Origin: JAUSNA01 sp964511965
GTDB taxonomy: Bacteria; Patescibacteriota; Microgenomatia; Levybacterales; GWA1-39-11
DNA: 64,000 bases
Reading direction: 5' to 3'
NCBI GenBank assembly: GCA_964511965.1
Contig: CAZEGF010000022.1
Span: 62,001 to 126,000, forward strand
Shown: piece by piece, positions 6,241 through 14,888 of the stretch
How positions within the stretch are numbered: position 1 is the first letter of the stretch
Layout: every line of letters begins with the position of its first letter
Notes under the pieces: model-generated
Databases searched by the model: none
Seen by the model: only the letters and a program-made list of their open reading frames with translations
Told to the model about the DNA's origin: nothing
Made by a program: the position numbers and the translations under genes

Positions 6241-7140
6241 ATGGTTTTTTTTGGAGATGGACAGAACGTGCCTCTTTCTAAAGGGATTGCAGCAACCCTC
6301 AAAACCACTGCCATTTATCCTGAGGTTACAGTGTTTTCTGATGGGGAAAGGCGGGTTCGTTTAAAGCTTGAAGTACTAAACGAGGACGTTGTTTTTTTAA
6401 AGTCAGCTTCTATTACTCCAAATGTCGATTCACTTGTAGTTGAAACTACATTTATCATAGATGCATTGAGAAGAAGTGGGGCAAAGTCAGTTACCGGTAT
6501 ATTTCCTCATTTTCCATATAGTCGAGGGGACCATTTATTTGGGGTTGGTGAGGCTGTCCCTCTGGAGGTTGTTATCCGGATGTTTGAAAGTGCGGGTCTA
6601 ACAAAAGTACTTTTCGTTGACCCTCATACAGTTAAAATTAGCGAGATGTTTGCTATACCATCAGTTAATGTTTCCGCACATTCATTGTTTTCTAAGAAAA
6701 TTAAATCGCTTGGATTTAACGAGAAAGATTCAATTCTTGTGAGTCCAGACAACGGGGGGCTAAGAAGGGTCAAGGCTCTTTCAGAAACTCTAAAAAACGC
6801 ACCATATATTGCGCTTGAAAAAAATAGAAATCACACAACAGGTAAAATAAAATTTGGAAAACTGAATGAAAAAGTAGCACCAAATTGCTACATTGTTGAT
6901 GATGAAATAGCTGGTGGCGGAACCGTTTTAAAAGCTATGGAAATACTCAAACAAAGTGGAGCTAAAAATATATTTGTGTTTGCAACGCACGCTGTTTTTT
7001 CAGGTAAAGCCCCTCAATTGCTCCAAAAATCAGAAGCCAGTAAAATTATTGTTACTGATAGTATCCCCGTAGGAAAAGACAAACATTTTAGAAAGCTAGA
7101 AGTTATATCGTTAGCTTCTATTATCGGCCAAAAGTTGTAG
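6241..7140 (+). CDS. prs: Ribose-phosphate pyrophosphokinase (PRPP synthase)
   Basis: The enzyme transfers pyrophosphate from ATP to ribose 5-phosphate. Of 299 residues, recognisable parts are FSDGERRVRL, FPYSRGDH (usual form PYARQDR), VDPHT, and the PRPP-binding loop IVDDEIAGGGTVLKA near 220-235. The ATG at 6241 is preferred to an in-frame TTG at 6229 because family proteins begin close to the first beta strand. It is divergent from typical prs, so a related phosphoribosyl diphosphotransferase is possible. The 3' end overlaps the convergent gene by 30 nt. Confidence 0.82.
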   Translation: MVFFGDGQNVPLSKGIAATLKTTAIYPEVTVFSDGERRVRLKLEVLNEDVVFLKSASITPNVDSLVVETTFIIDALRRSGAKSVTGIFPHFPYSRGDHLFGVGEAVPLEVVIRMFESAGLTKVLFVDPHTVKISEMFAIPSVNVSAHSLFSKKIKSLGFNEKDSILVSPDNGGLRRVKALSETLKNAPYIALEKNRNHTTGKIKFGKLNEKVAPNCYIVDDEIAGGGTVLKAMEILKQSGAKNIFVFATHAVFSGKAPQLLQKSEASKIIVTDSIPVGKDKHFRKLEVISLASIIGQKL

Positions 7141-7887
7141 AACTTGTGTGTGAAGAACTCCATTTGAAGCGACAATATTTGGAGATGTCCTTAACAAATC
7201 ATTCCCATCAAAATCTGTAACTTTTCCGCCTGCTTCTCGAATAAGTACCGTTCCTGCTGCAATATCCCAATAGTTGAACTTTGTTTTAAAGTAAAAATCC
7301 AAATGCCCTTCGGCAACAGATGCCAAATGCAACGCTCCACTTCCAAAAATCCTTACTCCTCGCACTTTCTCCCGGATCTTATATAGGAGATCAAAATCAC
7401 TTTCCCGTGTCTCCATTTTTGAAGAGTTTTCTGTTGCAAAAAGAGTTTTAAGTAAGTTTAATTCTGTCGAAACATGAATTTCCTTGCCATTTAGAGTTGC
7501 ACCTTCGCCTTTTATTGCAACGAAAAGTTTGTCATAAACAGCCTGATAAATAACTCCTAATACTAAAACTCCATCTTTCTCTAGAGCAATTGAAACGCAG
7601 TATTCATTGATATGACGCTCAAAATTGATAGTTCCGTCAACCGGGTCAATAACCCACATATAACTTGATGAGATATCATTTTGTCCACTTTCTTCCGATA
7701 GAATAGCGTGATCCGGAAAGTTTTCCCTGATTTTTTTGACAATGAGACTTTCGGATTTGGTATCTGCCTCAGCTAAAATATCGTATGGTCCTTTTTCTTG
7801 AAATTTTATGTCTTGTGTTGAGAGCTGAAGTGCGAGTGCACCTGCTTCTTTTGCAGCCTCAACTGCAATTCGTTTGAATTCATCCAT
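7111..7887 (-). CDS. suhB: Inositol monophosphatase family phosphatase
   Basis: A 258-residue Mg-dependent sugar or inositol phosphatase. It shows the metal site SEES, DPVDGTINF and, near the C-terminus, YWDIAAGTVLIREAGG. Substrate could be inositol phosphate, fructose 1,6-bisphosphate or PAP. The start at 7887 is chosen over one 18 nt upstream because TATCAT ends exactly 6 nt before it, the pattern seen at many genes here. The symbol reflects family membership, not proven function. Confidence 0.87.
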   Translation of the reverse strand: MDEFKRIAVEAAKEAGALALQLSTQDIKFQEKGPYDILAEADTKSESLIVKKIRENFPDHAILSEESGQNDISSSYMWVIDPVDGTINFERHINEYCVSIALEKDGVLVLGVIYQAVYDKLFVAIKGEGATLNGKEIHVSTELNLLKTLFATENSSKMETRESDFDLLYKIREKVRGVRIFGSGALHLASVAEGHLDFYFKTKFNYWDIAAGTVLIREAGGKVTDFDGNDLLRTSPNIVASNGVLHTQVLQLLADNRS

Positions 7888-8212
7888 TAGACAATGATAA
7901 CACATTGCCCGGAGAAACCGTTTGCGTTTGATCGAGAGTTACTATATGCCCCGGAATTAATCTTCTTAAAGTTTCAACAGCAGCAAGTTCAACTCCAATA
8001 TGAACAGCGGATGAAGGAAGATCATTAAATTCACCCTGTCTGATATCCCCAATTGCATTTGATGTGTCAAGAGCAGCTGACAAAACCCCAACAGCAACAA
8101 CCGTTTTGTAAGCCTTGCTTCGCAAAATATTTTGAATTCCCCCATGAATCCATTCATTTGTCCATGCTTCTTCTGCTAGTGATTGCAAACCATAGCCCAT
8201 TTCTCTAATCAT
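7880..8212 (-). CDS. Hypothetical protein upstream of suhB
   Basis: A 110-residue protein with a weakly hydrophobic middle (TVVAVGVLSAALDTSNAIGD) and a second apolar stretch, possibly membrane-associated. It is not recognised. On the minus strand TTGACT, 16 nt, TAAACT and 8 nt precede the ATG. Its 3' end overlaps the suhB start by 8 nt, suggesting coupling, although suhB has its own -10 box within this gene. Confidence 0.6.
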   Translation of the reverse strand: MIREMGYGLQSLAEEAWTNEWIHGGIQNILRSKAYKTVVAVGVLSAALDTSNAIGDIRQGEFNDLPSSAVHIGVELAAVETLRRLIPGHIVTLDQTQTVSPGNVLSLSNG

Positions 8213-8326
8213 ATACTATAAGTTTAGACCTTAACTACAGAAAGTCAATTATTTCACTAATATTTTGTGAAGTTTTTGAGAGGTAGATATCAAGTTCAAA
8301 TTGAATACTAGCGATAAACTAGCATC

Positions 8327-8569
8327 ATGAAACTGACAAATGCAGAGATACTAAAAACAAACACAGCTGAAAATGTAACTTTGAAAGACAGAATTTCTGA
8401 AGCTGAGAATAAGGCAACCGGTGAAGAATTGAAATTGCACGAGGCTGAGGAGGATGCACGAAGTCTGGATTTACTTTTACAACAAATAGAAGCGACACAC
8501 GAGAAAAAAGAAGAAGCAGAGCGCAAAGGAAAAGAAACGTCGGAAAAAATAGCTGAAATATCAGGATAG
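8327..8569 (+). CDS. Small coiled-coil protein (80 aa)
   Basis: Almost entirely charged and helical, with heptad-like Leu/Ile/Ala spacing from about residue 10 to 75. No family is recognised. TAAACT (8315-8320) is 6 nt before the ATG, so the mRNA is probably leaderless. It may act with the two helical or acidic proteins that follow (8636, 8935). Confidence 0.6.
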   Translation: MKLTNAEILKTNTAENVTLKDRISEAENKATGEELKLHEAEEDARSLDLLLQQIEATHEKKEEAERKGKETSEKIAEISG

Positions 8570-8575
8570 TAAGAA

Positions 8576-8634
8576 ATAAGAATGAATTATTAAGAACGGA
8601 CTAATCACTAATTACTATTCACTAATCACTAATT
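8576..8634. repeat. Short-word intergenic tract (ACTAATCACT family)
   Basis: Repeats of ACTAATCACTAATTACTATTCACTAATC type fill the gap before the 8636 gene. The same words occur before dnaB (26575-26616) and yebC (37488-37600). Confidence 0.7.
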
Positions 8635-8635
8635 T

Positions 8636-8932
8636 ATGACATACAAAACATTACAAACTAATTTTGAAAAAGAACTTTTGTTCCATCTGATATTTAGTTT
8701 GAAAAGAAAAAAGATCACAAAAGATCAGGGGCAAAAAATCGCAAAAGAATTTTTGGAGGTGCTACGCTGTGCCGACAATCCTGAGGATTTTTTGCAAGGG
8801 ATTTCAAAAATTGCTCCTTATTATTTAGAAATAAGAGAGAGTTTTCTAAAAGTGGTGCCGGAATATGAGAAAGAAAATGTTGAAGAAAGACTAATTAATG
8901 TAAGACAAATTTTGAAAGGAGGAAGTATCTAA
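8636..8932 (+). CDS. Hypothetical helical protein (98 aa)
   Basis: The composition suggests an all-helical protein with mixed charge (KRKKITKDQGQKIAKEFLEV) and no membrane segment. It is not recognised. The stop is 2 nt before the next ATG, with GAAAGGAGG in between acting as SD for the downstream gene, so the pair is a translationally linked two-gene unit. Confidence 0.65.
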   Translation: MTYKTLQTNFEKELLFHLIFSLKRKKITKDQGQKIAKEFLEVLRCADNPEDFLQGISKIAPYYLEIRESFLKVVPEYEKENVEERLINVRQILKGGSI

Positions 8933-8934
8933 CT

Positions 8935-9627
8935 ATGGAAACAATGGAAATGCCAATGACACAAGGAGTTTCACAAACAATAGACACTCAGGAGTTGGAA
9001 GTTAGGAGTTTGGAGCTGGAACAAGAATCAGAGAATTCGAACGAGGAATTAAGAGGAAGTATGCATGAGAGTCAAACGATAGATTCGCTTTTAGAACATG
9101 CAGCTGAGGAGGGAACGGGGTTTGAAGATATTTTAGAAAAAATTGCTGAAGGGGAATTTGAAGAAGAGTCAAGTGAGGGAAAGGCAGAGACAGAAGTGCA
9201 AACTGAAGCAGATGATGAAATAGTTGAAGAAGAAATGTTAGATGAGGATGTCACTATGTCTTCTGAGGAATTTCAAGTTCTTGAGGAAAAAATGGATACT
9301 GTCATTGAAAATACAAAGGAAATTTTGGAAAAACAAGATACGGCTTCACCCGAAATCCGTATGTCTTCAAAAGAATTCTTTGACATGATTTTAGCAATGT
9401 ATTTACTGGCCAAACAAGAAAAAAGTAAAAAGAGAAAGAGCAGCATGTTCTTATTTCTGATTAATCTTATTGGAACATTTATGCAATCCATAGCAGATCC
9501 TGAATCCTTGGACAAAAAAGTTGAAAGCATGAAGACAGCGGAGTTGGAGGAGGAAGAGCCTGATGAAGATAATCTCATTGACATGGTGAAATACCTTGAG
9601 AAGAACAAAATGCTGAATGTAGCATAA
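8935..9627 (+). CDS. Acidic protein with one predicted membrane helix
   Basis: A 230-residue protein. Residues 20-120 are extremely Glu-rich. A short basic patch (KQEKSKKRKSS, about 160-170) precedes a hydrophobic helix (MFLFLINLIGTFMQSI, about 171-186), then an acidic tail. The charge pattern suggests an anchored protein with a long disordered acidic domain. Function unknown; it is paired with the 8636 gene by a 2-nt spacing. Confidence 0.65.
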   Translation: METMEMPMTQGVSQTIDTQELEVRSLELEQESENSNEELRGSMHESQTIDSLLEHAAEEGTGFEDILEKIAEGEFEEESSEGKAETEVQTEADDEIVEEEMLDEDVTMSSEEFQVLEEKMDTVIENTKEILEKQDTASPEIRMSSKEFFDMILAMYLLAKQEKSKKRKSSMFLFLINLIGTFMQSIADPESLDKKVESMKTAELEEEEPDEDNLIDMVKYLEKNKMLNVA

Positions 9628-9675
9628 ATTAATCCTCTTTAATTCTTAATTCGGATGATATACTATCCTTAAACC

Positions 9676-10917
9676 ATGAAATATTCTCAATTATTTGTAA
9701 GTACTCTTCGTGAGGCTCCAAAAGAAGCAGAGACCACCAACCACAAACTACTTGTACAGGGAGGATTTGTAGATCAGTTAATGGCTGGTGTTTTTTCCTA
9801 TCTCCCTCTTGGTTTGAAAGTACTCCGAAACATTGAGCAAATTGTTAGAGAGGAAATGGATAAAATTGGAGGTTCTGAAATTCTCATGCCAATTTTACAC
9901 CCGAGTGATGTTTGGAAAACAACAGGCGGGTGGGACAGCATAGATGTACTTTTCAAAATTAAATCCCGCACAGAAAAGGATTATGCTTTAGGGCAAAGTG
10001 AGGAAGAAGTGGTAACACCTCTAGTTATGTCTAGAGTCAACACCTACAAAGATTTGCCTATTGCTGTCTATCAAATCCATTGGAAGTACCGTGATGAGTT
10101 GAGGGCAAAATCAGGAATATTGCGGGGCCGTGAATTTTTTATGAAAGATATGTATTCATTTCATGAAAATCAGGAAGATTTTGACAGATTTTACCAAGAG
10201 GTTAAAGAAGCATATTTGAGAATCTACAGTCGATTGGGATTGACAGCTAAAGTAACAGAAGCATCGGGAGGATCTTTCTCAAAAAAGATTTCATACGAAT
10301 TCATGGTTCTAACTGATGCCGGGGAGGATGACATTTTGTATTGTGATAAATGTGATTATTGCGTCAATGTTGAGGTTGCTGAAGGTAAAAATGAGGGAGA
10401 CACCTGCCCTCGTTGTAATGAGTCAAATTTACTTAAAGCTCGAGCATCTGAAGTTGGGAATGTATTTGATCTGGGGCAAAAATATGGGAAAGACTTTGAT
10501 CTGGGTTTTTTGGACAGAGATGGGCAAAAACAATTTCCTATCATGGGTTGTTATGGAATTGGAATTTCACGGGCAATGGGTGTTATTGTTGAGAAATTTA
10601 ACGACGAGCGGGGGATAATTTGGCCTGAGGAAGTTTCTCCATTTCAAGTGTATCTAATTTCAATTGGAAAAGATGAAGAGGCAAATGCTTTATATGAAGA
10701 GCTAAAACAAAAAGGGGTAGAGGTGTTATTTGATGACAGGGATAAAAATCCCGGAGAAAAATTTGGCGATTGCGATCTTTTAGGAATCCCAATGCGAATA
10801 GTTCTGTCAGGCAAATTAGAAGAAGGAATGGTAGAAGTTAAAAAGAGAACCGAAAGTGACGTTTCAATACTATCGAAGGAGAAATTAATGAATTTATTAA
10901 TTTCTTATAATAACTAA
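9676..10917 (+). CDS. proS: Prolyl-tRNA synthetase, short form
   Basis: A class II synthetase that charges tRNA-Pro. Motif 1 is in the region of GGSEILMPILHPSDVW, motif 2 is KYRDELRAKSGILRGREFF, and motif 3 is CYGIGISRAMG. At 413 residues it lacks the approximately 180-residue YbaK-like editing domain of bacterial-type ProS. Between motifs 2 and 3 it instead has a small module with CDKCDYC and CPRC that could bind zinc. The anticodon-binding domain is at the C-terminus. TATACT (9659-9664) is 11 nt before the ATG. Confidence 0.93.
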   Translation: MKYSQLFVSTLREAPKEAETTNHKLLVQGGFVDQLMAGVFSYLPLGLKVLRNIEQIVREEMDKIGGSEILMPILHPSDVWKTTGGWDSIDVLFKIKSRTEKDYALGQSEEEVVTPLVMSRVNTYKDLPIAVYQIHWKYRDELRAKSGILRGREFFMKDMYSFHENQEDFDRFYQEVKEAYLRIYSRLGLTAKVTEASGGSFSKKISYEFMVLTDAGEDDILYCDKCDYCVNVEVAEGKNEGDTCPRCNESNLLKARASEVGNVFDLGQKYGKDFDLGFLDRDGQKQFPIMGCYGIGISRAMGVIVEKFNDERGIIWPEEVSPFQVYLISIGKDEEANALYEELKQKGVEVLFDDRDKNPGEKFGDCDLLGIPMRIVLSGKLEEGMVEVKKRTESDVSILSKEKLMNLLISYNN

Positions 10918-10949
10918 ACCCTAAACGCTTCCTTAACTAAATGCTAGCG

Positions 10950-11534
10950 TTAGCGCTTTATAAACCCAAATATTATTGCCCAGAAGAGCCCCCAGACGAT
11001 TATAAAAACCAGTCCTAGGACTATTAATACAGGTAATGAAATTTTTGATTTCTTCTTTGCACCTGCTGCGGGCGTAGCTGTACCGGGTACAGTCGGGGAG
11101 GCTGGCGGTTGGTGAGCTGTACCACTAAATGCAAAAGTATTTCCTTCACTGATTGGTCTTGCGGGAGCACTACTTAAAGCTTGTTCAGCAGTACTATCCA
11201 TTGTTGGCATCCCATTCATTGGTGGCATGGCTCCGCCCAGAGGGTTGGGCGCAGCGGGTTGTGCTGGTGCAGTAGGCATTTCTAATGGGGGCGGCATAGT
11301 TCCACCCAGAGGATTTGGAGCGGCGGGTTCAGCTGGCATTACTGGAGGTGTTGTTCCAAGCGGTGGCGGCATTGAAGGAGTACCAAGGGGGCTTTGTCCT
11401 GCAGGAGGCGTAGCCGATGTTGCAAGAGGCGGAGTAGTGCCAGGAGTAGCTGCTGCTTTACTACCTGAAGTATTCATAACTCTATCGTAAATTTCCTTCA
11501 GTTCCGGGGTAAGGTTGGTCTTTTTTGTATCCAT
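10950..11534 (-). CDS. Proline-rich tail-anchored hypothetical protein
   Basis: A 194-residue protein. Residues about 30-150 are Pro/Ala/Gly/Met-rich with near-repeats of PAAPNPLGG followed by TMPPP or AMPP. The C-terminal helix SLPVLIVLGLVFIIVWGLFW would anchor it in the membrane. The low-complexity region is also locally GC-richer. No function can be assigned; such regions often act as spacers or bind partner proteins. Confidence 0.65.
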   Translation of the reverse strand: MDTKKTNLTPELKEIYDRVMNTSGSKAAATPGTTPPLATSATPPAGQSPLGTPSMPPPLGTTPPVMPAEPAAPNPLGGTMPPPLEMPTAPAQPAAPNPLGGAMPPMNGMPTMDSTAEQALSSAPARPISEGNTFAFSGTAHQPPASPTVPGTATPAAGAKKKSKISLPVLIVLGLVFIIVWGLFWAIIFGFIKR

Positions 11535-11615
11535 GGCAGTACCTTAGTTTATTTATTATCGGGTTTAAATGTCAAGGCTTCATTGTTTTTGAGGTTAAAA
11601 ACCAGTATACTAACA

Positions 11616-11693
11616 TATAATTTAAAATTTGAAATTTAAAATTTAAAAAATTGACTAAAAATTATAAATTCAAAATTAAAAATTTGTAAACAT
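11616..11693. repeat. AT-rich word tract upstream of the DHH-like gene
   Basis: Repeats of AAATTT, TTTAAAATT and AAAATTATAAATTC words form the leader of the next gene. TATACT and TATAAT hexamers near 11606-11622 could be the promoter. Confidence 0.5.
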
Positions 11694-12608
11694 ATGAGAA
11701 AAATCGTAACCCATAAAAGTTCAGACCTTGACGCTGTAACAAGCGTTTGGCTTCTCAAGCGGTTTTTGCCAGGTTGGGAAGAGGCAGAAATTGCATTTGT
11801 TAATGCAGGGGAAAAACTTGCTGGAGATTATTCATCCAGTCATCCTGAGCAAAGCGAAGGATCTCAAGCAATTGAAACTGTTGATGGTATTCCAGTAATT
11901 CACGTAGATACAGGACTTGGAGCATTGGATCATCATCAAACAGCAGATAATAATATATGTGGTGCAAGCCTGACATTAGATTTCGTACTGACAAACCCCG
12001 AATCAACCCTACATAAGCACGACAATAAAAGAGATGCAGTTAAAAGGATTGTAGAGCTTGTTATTGATGACGATCATTTTCAAGAAGTATATTATCCGGA
12101 TAGTAATGCAGATGTATATGAAGCTGGAATAGTTGCAATTATACAAGGATATAAAATCCTACATAAAGGTGATGACATGGCGCTTGTTGAGTTTTGTTTT
12201 GAATTGTTGGATGACATTTTGCATAACCTGGAAGCCAAAATTTGGGCAGAAAGCGAAATAAAAGAGAAAGGAATTGAGTTTGAATCTAAATGGGGTAAAG
12301 CAATTGGAGTTGAGACTATCAATGATGAGGTATTGAAAAGAGCGCAGATGATGGGATATACAGTATCTGTCCGGAAAGACCCGAGTGTTGGTTTTATTCG
12401 GATAAAAGCTCTTCCTGATAAAAGGGGAGGGGATAGTCTTAATATTGATTTGACGGAAACCTATGATAAATTAAAATCAATGGATCCCGATTCTTCATGG
12501 TTCCTTCACGCTTCAAAAAGAATGCTTCTCAATGGTTCTTCCAAAAATCCTGAGATGAAGGGGAGTAAACTCACTCTTGAACAGGTGATAGAGGTCTTAA
12601 AAGTATAG
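11694..12608 (+). CDS. DHH-like phosphoesterase family protein
   Basis: A 304-residue protein. The N-terminus VTHKSSDLDAVTSVW resembles the HxxDxDA motif of DHH phosphoesterases. HVDTGLGALDHHQT (about 81-94) resembles the metal-binding D...DHH segment. The assignment is by motif, and the substrate is unknown. Residues 49-57 (about 11839-11864) are encoded by a dispersed palindromic repeat inserted in frame (SHPEQSEGS). The 3' end overlaps the convergent gene by 38 nt. Confidence 0.6.
   Translation: MRKIVTHKSSDLDAVTSVWLLKRFLPGWEEAEIAFVNAGEKLAGDYSSSHPEQSEGSQAIETVDGIPVIHVDTGLGALDHHQTADNNICGASLTLDFVLTNPESTLHKHDNKRDAVKRIVELVIDDDHFQEVYYPDSNADVYEAGIVAIIQGYKILHKGDDMALVEFCFELLDDILHNLEAKIWAESEIKEKGIEFESKWGKAIGVETINDEVLKRAQMMGYTVSVRKDPSVGFIRIKALPDKRGGDSLNIDLTETYDKLKSMDPDSSWFLHASKRMLLNGSSKNPEMKGSKLTLEQVIEVLKV
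11839..11864. repeat. Dispersed palindromic repeat inside the DHH-like gene
   Basis: A 26-bp element starting GTCATCCTGAGC, with ATCCT/AGGAT arms, is read in frame as SHPEQSEGS. Very similar elements are known to me as dispersed intergenic repeats in unrelated bacterial genomes. Here it lies in a loop between two predicted strands. Confidence 0.75.
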
Positions 12609-13152
12609 GTACGAGTTGTTGCAAAACTCGCGTATCATTATCAACAACACCAACCGTAAAATCATAATCAATCTCATCAATCTTACCAACTGTTCGTTCA
12701 TATAATCCATGATGGTCTTCTCTCGCTTCAAAATCTATGAGTGATCTTTTCCTCTTATTATCAACTCGATAATCATCAATGATTGTTTCAGGATGCATAT
12801 TGGTCATTACCCGTAAAATTGGGCGGGAAGATATACCTCGTTCTGCATCAGTTCTTACTGCTTTCATAGCGAAAGTACGAGCAAGGGTAATTGTGTAACT
12901 AAAAAACAGAGGATGTATGTGTTTTCCTTTCATTCTGTCAGGGTCTATGAGTGAGTAATAAGTGTATTGTGCATCCACACTGTCGGGTGTTTGTTCTGGA
13001 TCATAACTTTTTGCTAACTCAATTAATTGATCACGATATGTTGAAGTGCCGTGCAACCCAACGTTTGGACGAGCAAGCTTGAGTAATTCTTTTTCGACTT
13101 CGCGTCTTTCAGGGGAAAGTTTATAGGGGTTTCTTTTTGGAAAAAATTCCAT
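12571..13152 (-). CDS. Hypothetical protein (193 aa)
   Basis: A soluble, charged protein with a Tyr-rich middle and several DxD-like acidic clusters. No family is recognised. TAAAAT (13164-13159 on the minus strand) stands 6 nt before the ATG, so a leaderless mRNA is likely. The 3' end overlaps the DHH-like gene tail to tail. Confidence 0.6.
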   Translation of the reverse strand: MEFFPKRNPYKLSPERREVEKELLKLARPNVGLHGTSTYRDQLIELAKSYDPEQTPDSVDAQYTYYSLIDPDRMKGKHIHPLFFSYTITLARTFAMKAVRTDAERGISSRPILRVMTNMHPETIIDDYRVDNKRKRSLIDFEAREDHHGLYERTVGKIDEIDYDFTVGVVDNDTRVLQQLVPILLRPLSPVQE

Positions 13153-13171
13153 GTGTGGATTTTACCACAAC

Positions 13172-13492
13172 TTATTCAATAATTTTGTATTCAGCGTCTA
13201 TAAATTTTGGATCATCTTGAGGAACATCAGGAATATCTATTCTGGTTCCAAACATAAAAATAGCATCCTCACAAAATTCATTACGTCTCCTGCGATAAGG
13301 ATCGACAATATTTGCAATTGTTATCTCACCCACACCAATTCCAACGGTACTTACACCAGTAGTTGCTAACAAAATACCCTTCGGGATATCATAGGATATG
13401 CTTTCGGCAACCCCAAGACCAGCGATAAGTGATCCTGTGCCGATTGTTGCAAGTCCAAGTCTTCTAATAATTTTATGGCCGTTCTCTTTCAT
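13172..13492 (-). CDS. Small membrane protein downstream of prfA
   Basis: A 106-residue protein with two hydrophobic, glycine-rich stretches (about 11-28 and 38-58) followed by a soluble acidic tail. Not recognised. The ATG at 13492 lies one base after the prfA stop codon, so translation is probably coupled to prfA. A longer in-frame version would overlap prfA and is less likely. Confidence 0.6.
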   Translation of the reverse strand: MKENGHKIIRRLGLATIGTGSLIAGLGVAESISYDIPKGILLATTGVSTVGIGVGEITIANIVDPYRRRRNEFCEDAIFMFGTRIDIPDVPQDDPKFIDAEYKIIE

Positions 13493-13493
13493 A

Positions 13494-14435
13494 TTATTCA
13501 GCTGTTGTTTCTTGAGGAACATTATTTTCAGAATTGTGAAGATCTTTTAAGAGTTCATCAATATCTCCATCCATAAAAGTAGGGAGATTGTGGTAGGATT
13601 TGCCTATTCTGTGATCTGTAACTCTGTCTTGTGGGAAATTGTATGTCCGAATTTTCTCATTACGCATTCCACTTCCAACTTGTGTAGATTTAAGTTCTGC
13701 AACTTCAAGGTGTTGCTTTTCAACTTCAGCTTCCCACAATTTAGAACGAAGAACTTCCATAGCATTTTCTCGATTTTGATTTTGAGACCTCTCACGAGAT
13801 GCTGTTACAATAATTCCAGATGGGATATGCTTGACTCTTACCGCAGTACTAACCTTATTTACATTCTGTCCTCCATGCCCACCAGCTCGAAAAGCTTCAA
13901 ATTCGATATCCTCTGGTCTGATATGAAGATCAATATCTTGAAGTTCAGGCAAAATACTAACAACAGCAGTTGATGTGTGAACCCGTCCGCGCTTTTCAGT
14001 AAGAGGGACACGTTGCACACGGTGCACCCCTGACTCAAATTTGAAAGTTCCAAAAGCTCTTTTATTGATAATTTTTACACTAAATTCATCCAGCATTTCT
14101 TTCTGGATGTTATTTCTTTCACAGTACCTGATGTACATTCGAAGCAATTCTTTTGCAAAAATATTTGCTTCGTCCCCACCAGCAGCACCTTTAACCTCAA
14201 TAATAGCGTTTCTCGTGTCTAAAGAACTTCCTGCCTCTGGTTTTTCATCATAGGTTTGAGTTTCGAACACTGATGTATCAACCTGTTTTTCTAGTTCTTC
14301 TTTTTGTTTTTTTAATGTAGCAATTTCTTCATAAGCCAATGAAGACATTTCCGGATCTGAGGTCAATTTTTCAGCTTCGGAGATTTTAAAATCGAGTTCA
14401 TAAATTTTTGCTAGTAGTTCGTCCTTATTATTCAT
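13494..14435 (-). CDS. prfA: Peptide chain release factor 1
   Basis: RF1 releases the chain at UAA and UAG. HRVQRVPLTEKRGRVHTS contains PLT at the position of the PxT tripeptide that marks RF1. GGHGGQNVNKVS contains the catalytic GGQ. At 313 residues it is about 45 shorter than E. coli RF1, mainly at the N-terminal domain that contacts PrmC. No prmC or prfB lies in the window. It is preceded by rpmE, as in many bacteria. Confidence 0.94.
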   Translation of the reverse strand: MNNKDELLAKIYELDFKISEAEKLTSDPEMSSLAYEEIATLKKQKEELEKQVDTSVFETQTYDEKPEAGSSLDTRNAIIEVKGAAGGDEANIFAKELLRMYIRYCERNNIQKEMLDEFSVKIINKRAFGTFKFESGVHRVQRVPLTEKRGRVHTSTAVVSILPELQDIDLHIRPEDIEFEAFRAGGHGGQNVNKVSTAVRVKHIPSGIIVTASRERSQNQNRENAMEVLRSKLWEAEVEKQHLEVAELKSTQVGSGMRNEKIRTYNFPQDRVTDHRIGKSYHNLPTFMDGDIDELLKDLHNSENNVPQETTAE

Positions 14436-14504
14436 TGGAATTTTATTTTTGAAACATTGGAGTTTGTTTCGAATTTCGAATTTAGGATTTCGAATTTAAG
14501 GGTG

Positions 14505-14795
14505 TTAACCCTTTTTTAGTGCTTCAAGCATCTCTCTGAGGGTCTTTGGAGAGTTATCTTTATCGTCTTCTTTTTGAGCTTTTTTAACTAAAGGTCGAGC
14601 AGCTTCCATTTTCTTTTGGAATTTCTCAATTCTTGAAGCAGTGTCTACGAATTTTTGCTGTCCTGTGTAGAAAGGATGGCAATTGTAACAAAGCTCGACG
14701 GTGATTTTTTCAACTGTTGAACCCACTTTAAAGGAGTTCCCGCAAGAGCAGGTTACAGTTGCATCATAATATTGTGGGTGAATCGCTGTTTTCAT
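14505..14795 (-). CDS. rpmE: 50S ribosomal protein L31 (zinc-binding form)
   Basis: A 96-residue protein with zinc ligands C16, C18, C36 and C39 (CSCG, CYNC) and the family signature CHPFYTG. The C-terminal extension of about 35 lysine-rich residues is longer than in E. coli L31. The promoter is strong and ends 8 nt before the ATG. prfA follows about 70 nt downstream after a TTTCGAATTT repeat tract. Confidence 0.95.
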   Translation of the reverse strand: MKTAIHPQYYDATVTCSCGNSFKVGSTVEKITVELCYNCHPFYTGQQKFVDTASRIEKFQKKMEAARPLVKKAQKEDDKDNSPKTLREMLEALKKG

Positions 14796-14803
14796 GTTTA
14801 GAT

Positions 14804-14832
14804 ATTATAATTGATTAAGCCTCAAAAAGCAA
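14804..14832 (-). promoter_or_regulatory. rpmE promoter
   Basis: On the minus strand: TTGCTT (14832-14827), 17 nt, TATAAT (14809-14804), 8 nt, ATG. The predicted leader is 1-2 nt long. Confidence 0.8.
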
Positions 14833-14888
14833 TTCTAAATTCCTTGAATCCTGCTTGCTACTTACTGCATTCTACATGCTACTTTCAC

